Position numbers and translations under genes: made by a program | Notes under the pieces: generated by a model | What the model was told of the DNA's origin: nothing | Database searches by the model: none | What the model saw: only the letters and a program-made list of their open reading frames with translations | From: an uncultured Clostridia bacterium | GTDB lineage: Bacteria; Bacillota; Clostridia; Christensenellales; Borkfalkiaceae | NCBI GenBank assembly: GCA_944372525.1 | Contig: CALVZL010000030.1 | Coordinates: 1-41,040 of the forward strand | Reading direction: 5' to 3' | DNA: 41,040 nt | In this document: positions 7,438 through 15,565 of the stretch, piece after piece | Layout: each line of letters opens with the position of its first letter | Numbering within the stretch: position 1 is the first letter of the stretch

Positions 7438-9003
7438 TCATTTCTGTTTTTCCTTTCTGAACCGCTGCCGCAGCTTTGAAAAGGCAATGACGACATAATG
7501 GCGAAAATCCTTGTCCGCCGCGATCGCAATGCTGCAGGGAATGAGCGCAACTCCGACCGCCAGAAATCCGTTTTTAAGCAGCTCAGTCACCTCTGCCTGC
7601 AGCGATCCTCCCATGGCGCCCGTGTATTGCATGGCGAAATGCAGCAAGAAGAGCGCGCCGCAAAACGCCGCAATATAGAGATAGTTCCGCACGTAATACG
7701 ATCGGATGGGTGCACGAAGCGCATGCCGATAGAGCATGAGCGGCTCGACCGGATGACAGATAAAGAGGTTGGTGACGATGGTGGCCAGGATGACGCCGAC
7801 GACGCCGAGCCAAAGCACAAAGGCAACGGAGAGCACGACGTTGAGGATCCCCTCCACAAAGGCCTTCCAGCGGTCAAAATAAAAGGTTCCCGTCGCGTCC
7901 CGGAAAAGCATCGTCGCCTGACGCATAAACTGAACGAAATAATTGAGGGTAATGACGAAGGAAACGGACTTCGCCATTTCCAACGAGCCGTTCATGCCCT
8001 TATCAAAAAAGATCGTGACCAGGTTGTCGATGATCCCGTAATATCCGAGGAAAAAGATCGTTCCGATGATGAAGTTGAGAGTATGAAAGAAATTGAAATA
8101 TTTCCGCAGCGATTCAACATGCCCCTCCGCATAGAGATGCCCGATGATCGAGGTGAGCGGCGTAAAAAAGAGGGAGATCGTCCCGGTCATCGCCGTCATG
8201 ATCGTCGAATAATTGGCATATTTCCCCAGTACGACCACGCCGAGAAAGGCGGAAATGATGATGCTGTCTGCGGAATTGACGAGCACGTTTCCGATCTTGT
8301 GCATGAACATTGCCCGCACGTTGCGCACGACCTGCCGCTTGGTGAGATCGTCGACGTAATGTTTTCCGCTGATGATGGACGCGTATTTTTTCCTCGCCAC
8401 GATCTCCGTGATTCCCCATTGCAGCAGGGCGCAGAGAATACGGCAGACGAGAAACCAGACGAACGAACCGCTGACAAGCAACACGGCGATCTGCGTGCCA
8501 AGCTGCACCAGCTGGCATCCCGACGTGATCGTCGTTGTGATGTAGTTGTCTTTGTATGCGTTGATGAGGGATGTCTTTGCGCTGAACAGATAGGTAAGAA
8601 TGACCGACACCAACATGAGCGCAAAGCAAAAATAGAGATTGATCCCCGCCGCGTCGTAATCCTTGGCAAGATAGGGTAAGAAAGGCATGACGGCGCATCC
8701 CCCGACCAGGATGATCGCGCCGATGATGATATAGAGACGCTGAAAAAGCCCATAGAGCGCGGAAACTTTTTCGTTCTCCCCGTCCACGATGGGCTTATAC
8801 ATACAGAACGTGATCGCCGTTCCCACACCCAATTCGGTGACGGAGAGAAAGTCAACAATGCTGATAAACAGCGAATTGATCCCGTTGACCTCATCTCCGA
8901 TGTACGCGATGAGATATCTTCTCACCAAAAGATTCCCGATCAGAAGCAGGATTTTGAAGGCGATGGAAACAAATACGTTGAGAAAACTTCTTTTCTGATC
9001 CAA
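7438..9003 (-). CDS. Wzx-like polysaccharide flippase
   Basis: Integral membrane protein of the MATE/MVF (MOP) superfamily expected to flip undecaprenyl-linked repeat units across the cytoplasmic membrane. The 521-residue sequence is hydrophobic throughout with about 12-14 predicted helices. The N-terminal pattern (LLVRRYLIAYIGDEVNGI followed by DFLSVTELGVGTAI) is typical of the Bacillota polysaccharide exporter branch. It starts with TTG at 9003, behind GAGAGGAC; no ATG or GTG is better placed. It is the last gene of the operon that starts at 15252, 51 bases after the polymerase gene. No clear hairpin terminator follows it, only an AT-rich stretch before the GH51 promoter. Confidence 0.9.
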   Translation of the reverse strand: MDQKRSFLNVFVSIAFKILLLIGNLLVRRYLIAYIGDEVNGINSLFISIVDFLSVTELGVGTAITFCMYKPIVDGENEKVSALYGLFQRLYIIIGAIILVGGCAVMPFLPYLAKDYDAAGINLYFCFALMLVSVILTYLFSAKTSLINAYKDNYITTTITSGCQLVQLGTQIAVLLVSGSFVWFLVCRILCALLQWGITEIVARKKYASIISGKHYVDDLTKRQVVRNVRAMFMHKIGNVLVNSADSIIISAFLGVVVLGKYANYSTIMTAMTGTISLFFTPLTSIIGHLYAEGHVESLRKYFNFFHTLNFIIGTIFFLGYYGIIDNLVTIFFDKGMNGSLEMAKSVSFVITLNYFVQFMRQATMLFRDATGTFYFDRWKAFVEGILNVVLSVAFVLWLGVVGVILATIVTNLFICHPVEPLMLYRHALRAPIRSYYVRNYLYIAAFCGALFLLHFAMQYTGAMGGSLQAEVTELLKNGFLAVGVALIPCSIAIAADKDFRHYVVIAFSKLRQRFRKEKQK

Positions 9004-9054
9004 TGTTCTGTCCTCTCTGCGCTCATTCCGCGCAAGGACCGTCCCTGCGGGCGC

Positions 9055-10197
9055 TTAAAAGGCAAAGCGATAGGGAATGGTCCCGGTATAATCCAAAAAA
9101 TAGCCCGCAACGATCCAGAACAGCAGCGGCACGACGGTGCAGACCATGACAGACACCGTCCGTCTCTCCGCGATCAGCCCTTTGCAGGCTGGTGCCGCCA
9201 TGGGGAAAATATAGCAGGCATAGATCATAAAATAGAGCTGTACTCTCCCGAAACTCGAAAAATAGGAGGAGAGATTGAACAGCGAAAGATAACTGACCGT
9301 GACCAAAAGCAGGAATCTGCCCCACGGATCCTTCCGAAAACGATACGCATAGATGCCGGAGACCGCCAACATGAAGATGCCGATGAACAGCCAGCTCAGG
9401 TTGATATTTCGTTCCCCGTATTCCGTCTCAAAGATCTCTCCAAAGTATTTTTCGGGAACCAGCCCGAAAAAGTCCAGCACCTTCATTCCGAGATAAAAGA
9501 TCTGAATGCTGAACAGGGCAAAGACGGCCAGCGCGGCGACGAGAAGGTAACGAAGAACGCGGTTTCCCTTTGCCAGCCACCACAGGACAAGAAAATAGAG
9601 AAAGAGAAAGGCGGAAACGTGGATGGTGCAAGCGACGACAAAGAGCAAAAGCGCCGTAAAATAACGACGCTTGAGAACCAACGAAACGGCACAGAGCAAC
9701 AGACAGCAATCGATGATCTGTCTCGTCTGATTGAGCGAATTGTTGTAAAAAAGGCATTCAAAAATAAAAAGAGCAGCCCAGGCGGGTATGGAAAAATCAT
9801 ATCCGCGCCGCTCGAGATATCGGTTAAGGTTTTTAAGCGCAAACCAAAACGGCACAAAACAGAGCAAAGCGTTGGCAAGAAAAATCCCCCACAGGCCACC
9901 CGTCAGTTTGCATACGAAATAACAGATCACGGCATAACCGTAATCCATATACATGAGACTCGCATCGACTGCCATATTGTCGAAGAAGTCCTTCAGCCCC
10001 TCCGAACGCATCGAACAGAGATAGAGCGGCTTCATATAAGTTCCGACGTCGATCCCGACCGTATCCGCCCGCATCGTCGCAAGCAAAACGGGCAGCGCAA
10101 GCGCAAGCACGGCACCGACCGTACGGACGCTCTTCTGCTGTCGCTCGGTATAGGCAAGGATCCCGGCCGAACACAGATAGGTGAGAAGATAGATCAT
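9055..10197 (-). CDS. EpsG/Wzy-like polysaccharide polymerase
   Basis: 380-residue multi-pass membrane protein resembling the EpsG family, which joins lipid-linked repeat units on the outer face of the membrane. Support: N-terminal MIYLLTYL hydrophobic helix, a short polar segment with R-DTVGIDVGTYM (EpsG proteins usually carry an R-x-x-x-G-x-D-x-x-Y type motif here), then repeated long hydrophobic segments. Wzy-type proteins are poorly conserved, so the call rests also on its place between glycosyltransferases and a flippase. Its ATG overlaps the stop of the preceding glycosyltransferase (ATGA), which implies translational coupling. Confidence 0.8.
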   Translation of the reverse strand: MIYLLTYLCSAGILAYTERQQKSVRTVGAVLALALPVLLATMRADTVGIDVGTYMKPLYLCSMRSEGLKDFFDNMAVDASLMYMDYGYAVICYFVCKLTGGLWGIFLANALLCFVPFWFALKNLNRYLERRGYDFSIPAWAALFIFECLFYNNSLNQTRQIIDCCLLLCAVSLVLKRRYFTALLLFVVACTIHVSAFLFLYFLVLWWLAKGNRVLRYLLVAALAVFALFSIQIFYLGMKVLDFFGLVPEKYFGEIFETEYGERNINLSWLFIGIFMLAVSGIYAYRFRKDPWGRFLLLVTVSYLSLFNLSSYFSSFGRVQLYFMIYACYIFPMAAPACKGLIAERRTVSVMVCTVVPLLFWIVAGYFLDYTGTIPYRFAF

Positions 10198-11273
10198 ATC
10201 AATTTTTCGACTAACTCATTCCAGCGAGCATAAATCTTCTTCGCTTCAAAACGTTCGCTCGCATAAAATGCCGCTTCAGACATTTTTTCCGCTTTCCCAT
10301 CGTCCCGCATGACCGAAAGCAGCGCCGCTTTCATGCGTTCCGCATCGCCGTCCGTCACGAGGATCCCGTTTTCTCCGTCCGCAATGATATCCGAAGGTCC
10401 CGTATCATAATCGTAAGAAAGAATGGGAAGCCCGAATGACTGCGCCTCGATCATCGTCATGGGCAGTCCTTCGAACCAAGACGTAGAAAGATACAATTTT
10501 GCGCGGCGGTACCAAGATGCGATTTCCTTTGTCGCGGGAAGCAGTTCCGCCCGTTGCAATCCGTACGTCGCTATCATCTCCCGCAGCCGGCTCTCTTCTT
10601 CGCCGGAACCGACGATCACGAGCCGCCAGCCGTCTGCCAGCGGTTCCGTCTCTTTCCAAATTTCAAGCATGCGTCCGAACCCCTTTTGCGCCGTCAGTCT
10701 TCCCACGCTCAGCACAATCGGTTCCCGTTCGGAAAACGCGACTCGTTCGCGCGCATAGGGCGACGGATTGTAGAGACATTCGATCTGCGCCCGCCGCCGC
10801 GGAAATGCCGCACAGTAGTACCCCTTGTCTTTCTCCGTCAGCGTAACGATGAAATCGGCATACCTTGCCGCCAACTTTCTGCCAAACCGATTGAATCCTA
10901 CATCTGCTTTGAAATTAAAGTGCTCCCAAGTGACGCTCCGATAGCGGAACCGCCGCTTCAGAGAGAGTGTATAAAGGCTGAGAGAGGCAAAAATATCGAT
11001 CACGAGATCGGTCGGATTGTGCTTATAGAACCGCTTGAGCGCAGATCGGATCCGAAAAAAATTCTTCTTGTGACTGACTTCTGCACGATCGAGAAGCGTT
11101 ACAAGGCGAACCTCATTGCGAAGCGGATAAAAACAGGTATTGTTCCCGCATACACTGAGTACGGTGACGGAAAACCCGCGTTCCGCCAAGGCGTTCGCCA
11201 CCAAAGAACAGACCCGCTCGCTCCCTGCGGGGCGAGAAAAATTCTGAATGAAAAAGACGATGTTTCTACCCAT
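10194..11273 (-). CDS. GT4-family glycosyltransferase
   Basis: 359-residue GT-B fold enzyme expected to add a sugar to the growing lipid-linked repeat unit at the cytoplasmic membrane face. The N-terminal half holds the acceptor domain (FIQNFSRPAGSERVC). The C-terminal half has the nucleotide-sugar site: a VLSVGRLTAQKGF segment and the EX7E motif in SWFEGLPMTMIEAQSFGLPI. The sequence resembles GT4 enzymes that transfer N-acetylgalactosamine or galactose in Gram-positive capsule loci, but donor and linkage cannot be read from sequence. ATG at 11273 behind AGGAG; 8 bases after the preceding gene. Confidence 0.92.
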   Translation of the reverse strand: MGRNIVFFIQNFSRPAGSERVCSLVANALAERGFSVTVLSVCGNNTCFYPLRNEVRLVTLLDRAEVSHKKNFFRIRSALKRFYKHNPTDLVIDIFASLSLYTLSLKRRFRYRSVTWEHFNFKADVGFNRFGRKLAARYADFIVTLTEKDKGYYCAAFPRRRAQIECLYNPSPYARERVAFSEREPIVLSVGRLTAQKGFGRMLEIWKETEPLADGWRLVIVGSGEEESRLREMIATYGLQRAELLPATKEIASWYRRAKLYLSTSWFEGLPMTMIEAQSFGLPILSYDYDTGPSDIIADGENGILVTDGDAERMKAALLSVMRDDGKAEKMSEAAFYASERFEAKKIYARWNELVEKLI

Positions 11274-11281
11274 AGCTCCTC

Positions 11282-12313
11282 TCAGCGTCGGAAAGACAGC
11301 GACTGCCCGATCTGTGCAAACAGCCGCTCGTCAAATGCGGCATAACTGTATTTGCTGCGGATCTCCTCCCGTACGTCAAAGGGAGGATATTCCGCCATGA
11401 GCTTTGCGGCAAGGTCCTCTGCGTCGGAGAAGAACACCGCAGGCAACTCTCCGTAGACCTCCCTGAACACGGGAATCTCCGAGACGATCGGCTGCGTCCC
11501 GAGATAGAGCGCCTCCAGCGGCGGAAGACCGAATCCCTCGTACAGCGAAGGCTGGACCAAAAACGCCGCAGACGCGATTTCGCGCAGCAATGCCTCGTCG
11601 GAAAGCCTTCCCGTAAAAGTGATTCCCTCGCCCGTCAGCTCCTCTTCGCGCATCCCGGTCAGAAATCCCTCTCGCTCGCCGATGATTTTCAGACGGAATT
11701 TCCCCTGCGGGAGCAGACGGTATGCTTTGACCAGCGTCCGAAGCCCCTTGTGCTCTTTGACGTTGCCGACAAAGATGATGTCGTTTCCCTTTGTGCAAAC
11801 GGAAGCGTCATAGTTCAGCACATCCGAAGAAAGCCCGATATGGTTGACATAACATTTACGGGACAGTTTCGGATAAAAATGTTTGCATCGGGAGAGGGTA
11901 AATTCCGAAACGCAGGCGATGCGCCGAGATCGTGTCATGCCCCGTTTCAGCAACAGTTTTTTGATCGTTCTGTCTGCAAAGCCGCGGGTCGTAATCTTCG
12001 GCAAATCCAAAAAAATAAGATCGTGCATGACCGAAAATACCGGAATTTTCACGCCGAAGGGAACAAGAAAATTGGGCACGATGAGCGCATCGCAGGAACG
12101 GTTGAGCCGCTTGTCATAGGTAAACAGCCCTTTTACGGAATAAGGCTCGCTCTCATCGGGAACGATCCGCACTCCTTTGTACTTTTCCAATTTCTGTGCC
12201 GAACCGATGAGCACATACTCGTTTTCGCCGAAATCGAGGTGGTCGAGGATTCCCTCACATACCCTTCCGATCCCGGATTTTCCGAGATATCTGCAGTCGA
12301 TCGCGATCTTCAT
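11282..12313 (-). CDS. GT4-family glycosyltransferase (mannosyltransferase-like)
   Basis: 343-residue GT-B enzyme. It starts with AIDCRYLGKSGIGRV, a pattern common in GT4 mannosyltransferases of polysaccharide loci. A central DIIFVGNVKEHKGL segment begins the donor domain and the EX7E motif is in SLYEGFGLPPLEALYLGTQP. Because a GDP-mannose pyrophosphorylase gene lies directly upstream, mannose is a likely donor; this is inference. The start is the ATG at 12313, directly after AAGGAGGAAGGT; the frame extends 11 codons further but without a better site. 33 bases after the manC stop. Confidence 0.9.
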   Translation of the reverse strand: MKIAIDCRYLGKSGIGRVCEGILDHLDFGENEYVLIGSAQKLEKYKGVRIVPDESEPYSVKGLFTYDKRLNRSCDALIVPNFLVPFGVKIPVFSVMHDLIFLDLPKITTRGFADRTIKKLLLKRGMTRSRRIACVSEFTLSRCKHFYPKLSRKCYVNHIGLSSDVLNYDASVCTKGNDIIFVGNVKEHKGLRTLVKAYRLLPQGKFRLKIIGEREGFLTGMREEELTGEGITFTGRLSDEALLREIASAAFLVQPSLYEGFGLPPLEALYLGTQPIVSEIPVFREVYGELPAVFFSDAEDLAAKLMAEYPPFDVREEIRSKYSYAAFDERLFAQIGQSLSFRR

Positions 12314-12346
12314 ACCTTCCTCCTTCCGCGCAGATGACCTGCGCAC

Positions 12347-13408
12347 TCAAAGCAGATCTTCCCGTTTCTTTGCACGCAATTCCTCTACCAGTTTTTTTAC
12401 GTCCTGCGCTCTGTCTTTGGGGCATACCAACACAACGTCGGGGGTATTGACGATGATCAGGTTATCGACGTCTACCGTAGCCACCAGCTTTTCTTTGGAA
12501 TAGATGACCGTATTGCTGGAATCGATCTGAACCGCATCGCCGATGATGACGTTTCCTCGCTCGTCGGGCGGATAGATACATCCCAGCATATCCCAGCTTC
12601 CGACGTCGCTCCAATTAAACTCCCCCGGAACGACCAGAATGTCATGCGTCCGTTCCATCACGGCATTGTCTACCGAAAGTTTTTCGAAATTGGGATAGAC
12701 CTCGGCAAGTACTTTGAGTTCTTCCTCCGTCCCTACCGCATCGCCGATCCGGCACAGATCCGCATAAAACGCGGGAAGCAGTTCCTTATATTTTTCGAGG
12801 ATCCCCGAAGCCTTCCACACGAACATCCCGCTGTTCCAAAGGTATTCCCCGCTTTCGACATATCGTTTTGCGTGCTCAAAATCAGGTTTTTCCACAAATT
12901 CCGTGGCAACGCACGCCCTGCCTTTGACCGCTCTGCACCGAATATATCCGTATCCCGTCGCCGGAAACGTCGGCTTGATCCCGATTGTGACAGGACAGTT
13001 TGAATTTTCCGCCGCCTGCACCGCAATCCGGATCACGCTCTCAAATTCTTCCTCGTTTCCGATATAACTGTCCGACGGCGTGATCACAAGCACGCCGTCC
13101 CCGTAACGGCGGACGATCTCGATCGCGGCAAGCCCGATCGCAGCGGCAGTGTTGCGGGCGGCAGGTTCGATGATAATGTGATCTCTCCCGAGACGGCCGC
13201 CGACGATGCGGCGCGTCTGTTCCTCCTGATGCTTGCTGGTCACGACGAAGATCTCCTGCGGCGCAATGCGTGAGAGACGATCGATCGCTTCGTTAATCAG
13301 CGGATCTTTTCCGCTCAGATTCAGCAACTGTTTCGGGGTATCCTGTCTCGAAAGGGGCCAAAACCTCGTTCCGTCTCCTCCCGCCATGACGATTCCGTAA
13401 ACTCTCAT
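12347..13408 (-). CDS. manC: Mannose-1-phosphate guanylyltransferase (GDP-mannose pyrophosphorylase)
   Basis: Makes GDP-mannose from mannose-1-phosphate and GTP, the activated donor for mannose or for GDP-sugars made from it. The N-terminal signature GGDGTRFWPLSR with the following KQLLNL is diagnostic, and FVEKPD supplies a conserved sugar-site Lys. At 353 residues it is the short form without the C-terminal phosphomannose isomerase cupin domain of bifunctional enzymes, so manA and a phosphomannomutase must be elsewhere. Sits inside the polysaccharide operon, 6 bases after the preceding glycosyltransferase, which points to a mannose-containing polymer. Confidence 0.94.
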   Translation of the reverse strand: MRVYGIVMAGGDGTRFWPLSRQDTPKQLLNLSGKDPLINEAIDRLSRIAPQEIFVVTSKHQEEQTRRIVGGRLGRDHIIIEPAARNTAAAIGLAAIEIVRRYGDGVLVITPSDSYIGNEEEFESVIRIAVQAAENSNCPVTIGIKPTFPATGYGYIRCRAVKGRACVATEFVEKPDFEHAKRYVESGEYLWNSGMFVWKASGILEKYKELLPAFYADLCRIGDAVGTEEELKVLAEVYPNFEKLSVDNAVMERTHDILVVPGEFNWSDVGSWDMLGCIYPPDERGNVIIGDAVQIDSSNTVIYSKEKLVATVDVDNLIIVNTPDVVLVCPKDRAQDVKKLVEELRAKKREDLL

Positions 13409-13414
13409 CTGTAT

Positions 13415-14557
13415 TTATTCCTTCGCGGCTCCGGCTGCTTCGCCGACAAGCCGTCTGATCCGTTCGGAGAAGTGCTCCGGAGAAAAAAGTTTCTCCGCCC
13501 TCTCCTTGGCCGCCTCGCCGTACTGCTCTCTGAGCTTGGGATGATCGGCGAGCCTTACAATCGCTTCCGCAAATTCTTCGACGTTGCCGTTTTCGGCTTC
13601 CTCCCCCGTCACGCCGCGCAGAGAGACATAATTTACGCCGGATCCCTCGATCGTAAACGTCACGCAGGGCTTGCCGTACATCATCGCCTCCGCCAGCGCG
13701 ATCCCGAATGCCTCATTCTTGGTGATGGACGGGAAGCAGAAAATATCGCTCGCCAGCAGATGCGCACGAAGATCCTCATCGCTCAGACGTCCCGTAAAGA
13801 CGACTTTGGGATCGTCCTGCGCCAGCTCCCGCAGGGAATGCGTGAGCGGCCCTTCTCCGCCGATCAGCACAACGAAGCGATCGTCCAGTAATTTGCTTGC
13901 CCGCACAAGGTACTCCATGCCCTTATAAGGCACATGCCGTCCGAAGGCAAACAGCACGATTTTGCCCGCATAAACCGTGCGCAACTCCTCCGCGCGCGCT
14001 CTGTCGGCCGCATCCGTTTTTGTATGAAGGAGATTCGCGCAATTCGGAATAACGCGGCATTTCTCGCGCACCGTTGCAAGAAACGGACTGCCGTCGATAT
14101 AGTTCGGGCTTGTCGCCACGACGACCTCTGCCCGCCGCAGGAGCCGCTCGGTTTGTCCCTTGAAAAATTTCCCCAAGATCTTTTGACGGGTAATGTCGAG
14201 ATGCCAATACAAGATCAGCTTGCAATTCCGTCTTTTTTTCAATGCGGGAAGAAGAAAATGCGCCAGGAAAGGGTTCGGATAATGAAAGATGACAACGTCC
14301 GGAGAAAATTCCTTCATCGTCCTTTTCAGAAGTCTCGGATAAGAAAAAGAAAGCGACTGCGAGGAGATTTTCGCAAAACAGCCGGCGCGCAAAACGCCGA
14401 CGCCCCCGACTTCTCCGTTCGCATCGCCCTTTTCATGATTGAAGCAAATGACGCGCTGTTCGGCAACGCCGCGCAGAGCGTTCACACAGTCCTTTGCTAC
14501 CTGCTCGATCCCGCCGATATGCGGATCGTAATAGCTTACGACGTGCAAAATACGCAT
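13415..14557 (-). CDS. GT4-family glycosyltransferase
   Basis: 380-residue GT-B enzyme, second gene of the operon and therefore a candidate for adding the second sugar. The N-terminus ILHVVSYYDPHIGGIEQV is typical of GT4 enzymes; the donor-site region includes FGRHVPYKGMEYLV, and the EX7E motif is in NEAFGIALAEAMMYGKP. The start is put at the ATG at 14557 because it follows GGGGGAG closely; an upstream frame to 14644 overlaps the priming transferase gene and is not supported. It lies 11 bases after that gene. Donor sugar unknown. Confidence 0.92.
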   Translation of the reverse strand: MRILHVVSYYDPHIGGIEQVAKDCVNALRGVAEQRVICFNHEKGDANGEVGGVGVLRAGCFAKISSQSLSFSYPRLLKRTMKEFSPDVVIFHYPNPFLAHFLLPALKKRRNCKLILYWHLDITRQKILGKFFKGQTERLLRRAEVVVATSPNYIDGSPFLATVREKCRVIPNCANLLHTKTDAADRARAEELRTVYAGKIVLFAFGRHVPYKGMEYLVRASKLLDDRFVVLIGGEGPLTHSLRELAQDDPKVVFTGRLSDEDLRAHLLASDIFCFPSITKNEAFGIALAEAMMYGKPCVTFTIEGSGVNYVSLRGVTGEEAENGNVEEFAEAIVRLADHPKLREQYGEAAKERAEKLFSPEHFSERIRRLVGEAAGAAKE

Positions 14558-14568
14558 TGATCTCCCCC

Positions 14569-15252
14569 TCATTTTGCGCCCTTGCGCCTGATTACTCCGC
14601 CGATCGTCTTGAAAATAATTTTGAGATCGAGTTTTACGGAACAATGATCGACGTAATAAAGCTCCAGCTCCTGCCGCTTTCCGCTCTCATAAGTTACGTC
14701 GCTTCTGCCGTTCGCCGCCCACATTCCGATCAGCCCCGGACGCACAGATACCAGCTTGTCGGCGCTATCCCCGTACTTCTCCTCTAACTCCTCGCGAAGC
14801 AACGGCCGAGGACCCACGACGGACAGATCCCCTTTGAAAATCGACCAGATCTGCGGCAATTCGTCCAAACTGGTCTTGCGCAAAAAATTTCCCACTTTCG
14901 TCACGCGGGGATCGTGATCGATCTTATATTCTTTTTTGTATTGCTCGCGCTGTTCTTCGGTGAGCGATTTCTCCAGGTCATCCGCATTCAGCTTCATGCT
15001 GCGGAATTTGGGAATATAAATGTCCTTGCCTCCCTTTCCGACCCTCTTTTGGCGATAGATGACCGATCCTCCGTCACAGCATTTCACGGCAAGCGCAAGA
15101 ATCAAATAAAGCCACCCGAACAGAACGAGCACGAAAAAAGACGAAATGATATCAAAACCGCGTTTGACCGCGCGATAAGCCCGTCTGCCGGAACCCTTTC
15201 TCTGTTCAGGAGGCTCTTCTCCTGCTTCCCTCTTTGGTTTGGTTTGTTTCAT
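14569..15252 (-). CDS. Priming phosphoglycosyl transferase (bacterial sugar transferase family)
   Basis: Transfers a sugar phosphate from a UDP-sugar to undecaprenyl phosphate, the first step of repeat-unit assembly on the inner membrane. The 227-residue protein has the monotopic PglC-type layout: a basic N-terminus, KRGFDIISS leading into one hydrophobic re-entrant helix (about 30-55), the FRSMK motif, the catalytic Asp-Glu pair in TSLDELPQ, and VGPRPLL followed by RPGLIGMW. It lacks the extra N-terminal helices of WbaP/CpsE, so it is the minimal form. It is the first recognised gene after the consensus promoter. A GGAG lies 15 bases before the ATG, rather far, and its ATG overlaps the stop of a possible leader ORF. 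Confidence 0.93.
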   Translation of the reverse strand: MKQTKPKREAGEEPPEQRKGSGRRAYRAVKRGFDIISSFFVLVLFGWLYLILALAVKCCDGGSVIYRQKRVGKGGKDIYIPKFRSMKLNADDLEKSLTEEQREQYKKEYKIDHDPRVTKVGNFLRKTSLDELPQIWSIFKGDLSVVGPRPLLREELEEKYGDSADKLVSVRPGLIGMWAANGRSDVTYESGKRQELELYYVDHCSVKLDLKIIFKTIGGVIRRKGAK

Positions 15253-15437
15253 AACAATTCTGATTTTCTCCGACGATCAAATAAACCGCGGACGGAAACC
15301 GCCCCCGTTTTGCCGCCTTTCACACAGACGGCAAGTCCGCACACGCATACTCCCCTGAGTATAAGACGTTGTGCACTGCCGATTTTCTCAGGGAAATCCA
15401 ATGATTCCGAACACCTCGGCGTCTGCCCCAAATTCAT
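15249..15437 (-). CDS. Possible 62-codon leader ORF of the polysaccharide operon
   Basis: An ATG at 15437 lies within one or two bases of the predicted transcription start and opens a 62-codon frame that ends in TGA overlapping the ATG of the priming transferase gene (ATGA). There is no room for a ribosome binding site, so translation would have to be leaderless. The peptide resembles no family I know; it is basic at its C-terminus and contains three cysteines. The overlap with the next start is the only positive sign beyond position; it may be chance. Confidence 0.2.
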   Translation of the reverse strand: MNLGQTPRCSESLDFPEKIGSAQRLILRGVCVCGLAVCVKGGKTGAVSVRGLFDRRRKSELL

Positions 15438-15441
15438 CTTT

Positions 15442-15470
15442 ATTATACTCTTTGCAGTGCACCGTGTCAA
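15442..15470 (-). promoter_or_regulatory. Exact-consensus promoter of the polysaccharide operon
   Basis: TTGACA (complement of 15465-15470), 17 bp, TATAAT (15442-15447): both hexamers and the spacer are ideal for the vegetative sigma factor. The first gene starts about 185 bases downstream, leaving a long leader. No known riboswitch core was recognised in it. The region 15471-15565 upstream holds a hairpin (15520-15556) and no gene. Confidence 0.88.
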
Positions 15471-15519
15471 TCGCTTGAATCAAGGAAATTTCAGAAGTTT
15501 TCAAGTCCCTCCTCTCGCG

Positions 15520-15556
15520 CGGCGCGCATTCCTCCATATACGGGGAATGCGCGCCG
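15520..15556. repeat. 13-bp GC-rich inverted repeat between galT and the polysaccharide promoter
   Basis: CGGCGCGCATTCC (15520-15532) pairs perfectly with 15544-15556 around an 11-base loop, 9 bases after the galT stop. Neither strand has a U tract after it, so it is not a canonical terminator. It may end galT transcription with a factor, or be an operator for the operon that starts at about 15435. Confidence 0.6.
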
Positions 15557-15565
15557 AAACGGAGC

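Noticed and set aside
15253..15437. Known riboswitch (c-di-GMP, c-di-AMP) in the polysaccharide leader
   Set aside because: I could not find the conserved core sequences of either class.
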